Source: DATKKK01 sp035542975 (GTDB lineage Archaea > Thermoproteota > Bathyarchaeia > Bathyarchaeales > Bathycorpusculaceae). Taken from it: a stretch of 13,435 bases of DNA. A program made the translations under genes and the position numbers. The stretch covers positions 1 through 13,435 of the forward strand of contig DATKKK010000085.1 of the NCBI GenBank assembly GCA_035542975.1, given 5' to 3'. A model generated the notes under the pieces. The model worked only from the letters and a program-made list of their open reading frames with translations, was not told the DNA's origin and made no database searches. Of this stretch, positions 13,343-13,435 are shown one piece after another (the stretch's first letter is position 1; every line of letters begins with the position of its first letter).

Positions 13343-13435
13343 GTGAAGAAATTGAATAAGAAAATGTTCGCTTTTACAATAGCCGTTGTAGCGTTGATTC
13401 TAGTGACACCCTTGGCGAATTCAGCATATAACCCA
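13343..13435 (+). CDS. secreted or surface protein, N-terminal fragment
   Basis: The open frame runs off the right edge. From GTG 13343 it reads KKLNKK, a 16-residue hydrophobic stretch (MFAFTIAVVALILVTP), then LANSA-YNP, a textbook signal peptide with a likely cleavage after Ala. ATG 13316 in the same frame would add nine residues (beginning MSALTWLAW), but the TATA-like box at 13305-13314 predicts a transcript start near 13337, so GTG is preferred. Too little is present to name the mature protein. It is on the same strand as trm1, with its own promoter. Confidence 0.65.
   Translation, partial: MKKLNKKMFAFTIAVVALILVTPLANSAYNP

Overview
The window is archaeal. It carries the box C/D snoRNP pair NOP5 and fibrillarin, an archaeal Trm1 tRNA methyltransferase, a THEP1-type NTPase, an archaeal HTH regulator of the REase-like/XRE type, TATA-like promoters about 26 bases upstream of likely transcript starts, and very short or absent 5' leaders. 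TTG and GTG starts are frequent. A formaldehyde-activating enzyme (Fae) domain implies tetrahydromethanopterin-type C1 chemistry, and rubrerythrin suggests an anaerobe. I infer an uncultivated TACK-type archaeon, possibly Bathyarchaeia; no rRNA gene is present to settle this.

Layout. At 3-1445 (minus, running off the left edge) is an unusual single-chain fusion of a dihydrodipicolinate synthase/N-acetylneuraminate lyase-type aldolase with a Fae domain. Divergent from it, at 1582-2865 (plus), is a 427-residue protein I do not recognise. At 2876-4687 are three minus-strand envelope genes: a secreted, C-terminally anchored heptad-repeat protein rich in N-glycosylation sequons, a small membrane protein, and a membrane-anchored cyclophilin. 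Rubrerythrin follows at 4851-5429 (plus). At 5434-7147 (minus) lie pyrD and pyrK, overlapping by 26 bases and forming a class 1B dihydroorotate dehydrogenase. A two-helix mini-membrane protein is at 7291-7509 (minus). At 7694-9626 (plus) NOP5 and fibrillarin overlap by 11 bases. The HTH regulator (9716-10639, plus) converges on RNase HII (10636-11298, minus), which lies downstream of the THEP1 NTPase (11351-11920, minus). Trm1 is at 12079-13305 (plus), and a truncated secreted protein starts at about 13343.

How genes work together. PyrD and PyrK form one enzyme complex. NOP5 and fibrillarin are co-translated partners of the RNA 2'-O-methylation machine, and Trm1 adds tRNA base methylation. 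RNase HII and THEP1 fit a housekeeping block. The standout is the aldolase-Fae fusion. By analogy with the known Fae-Hps fusions, the aldolase half may release or use formaldehyde while the Fae half couples formaldehyde to tetrahydromethanopterin. The aldolase half lacks the arginine that true DapA uses to bind aspartate semialdehyde.

No gap between genes exceeds about 185 bases. I saw no rRNA, tRNA, CRISPR array, transposase or attachment site.
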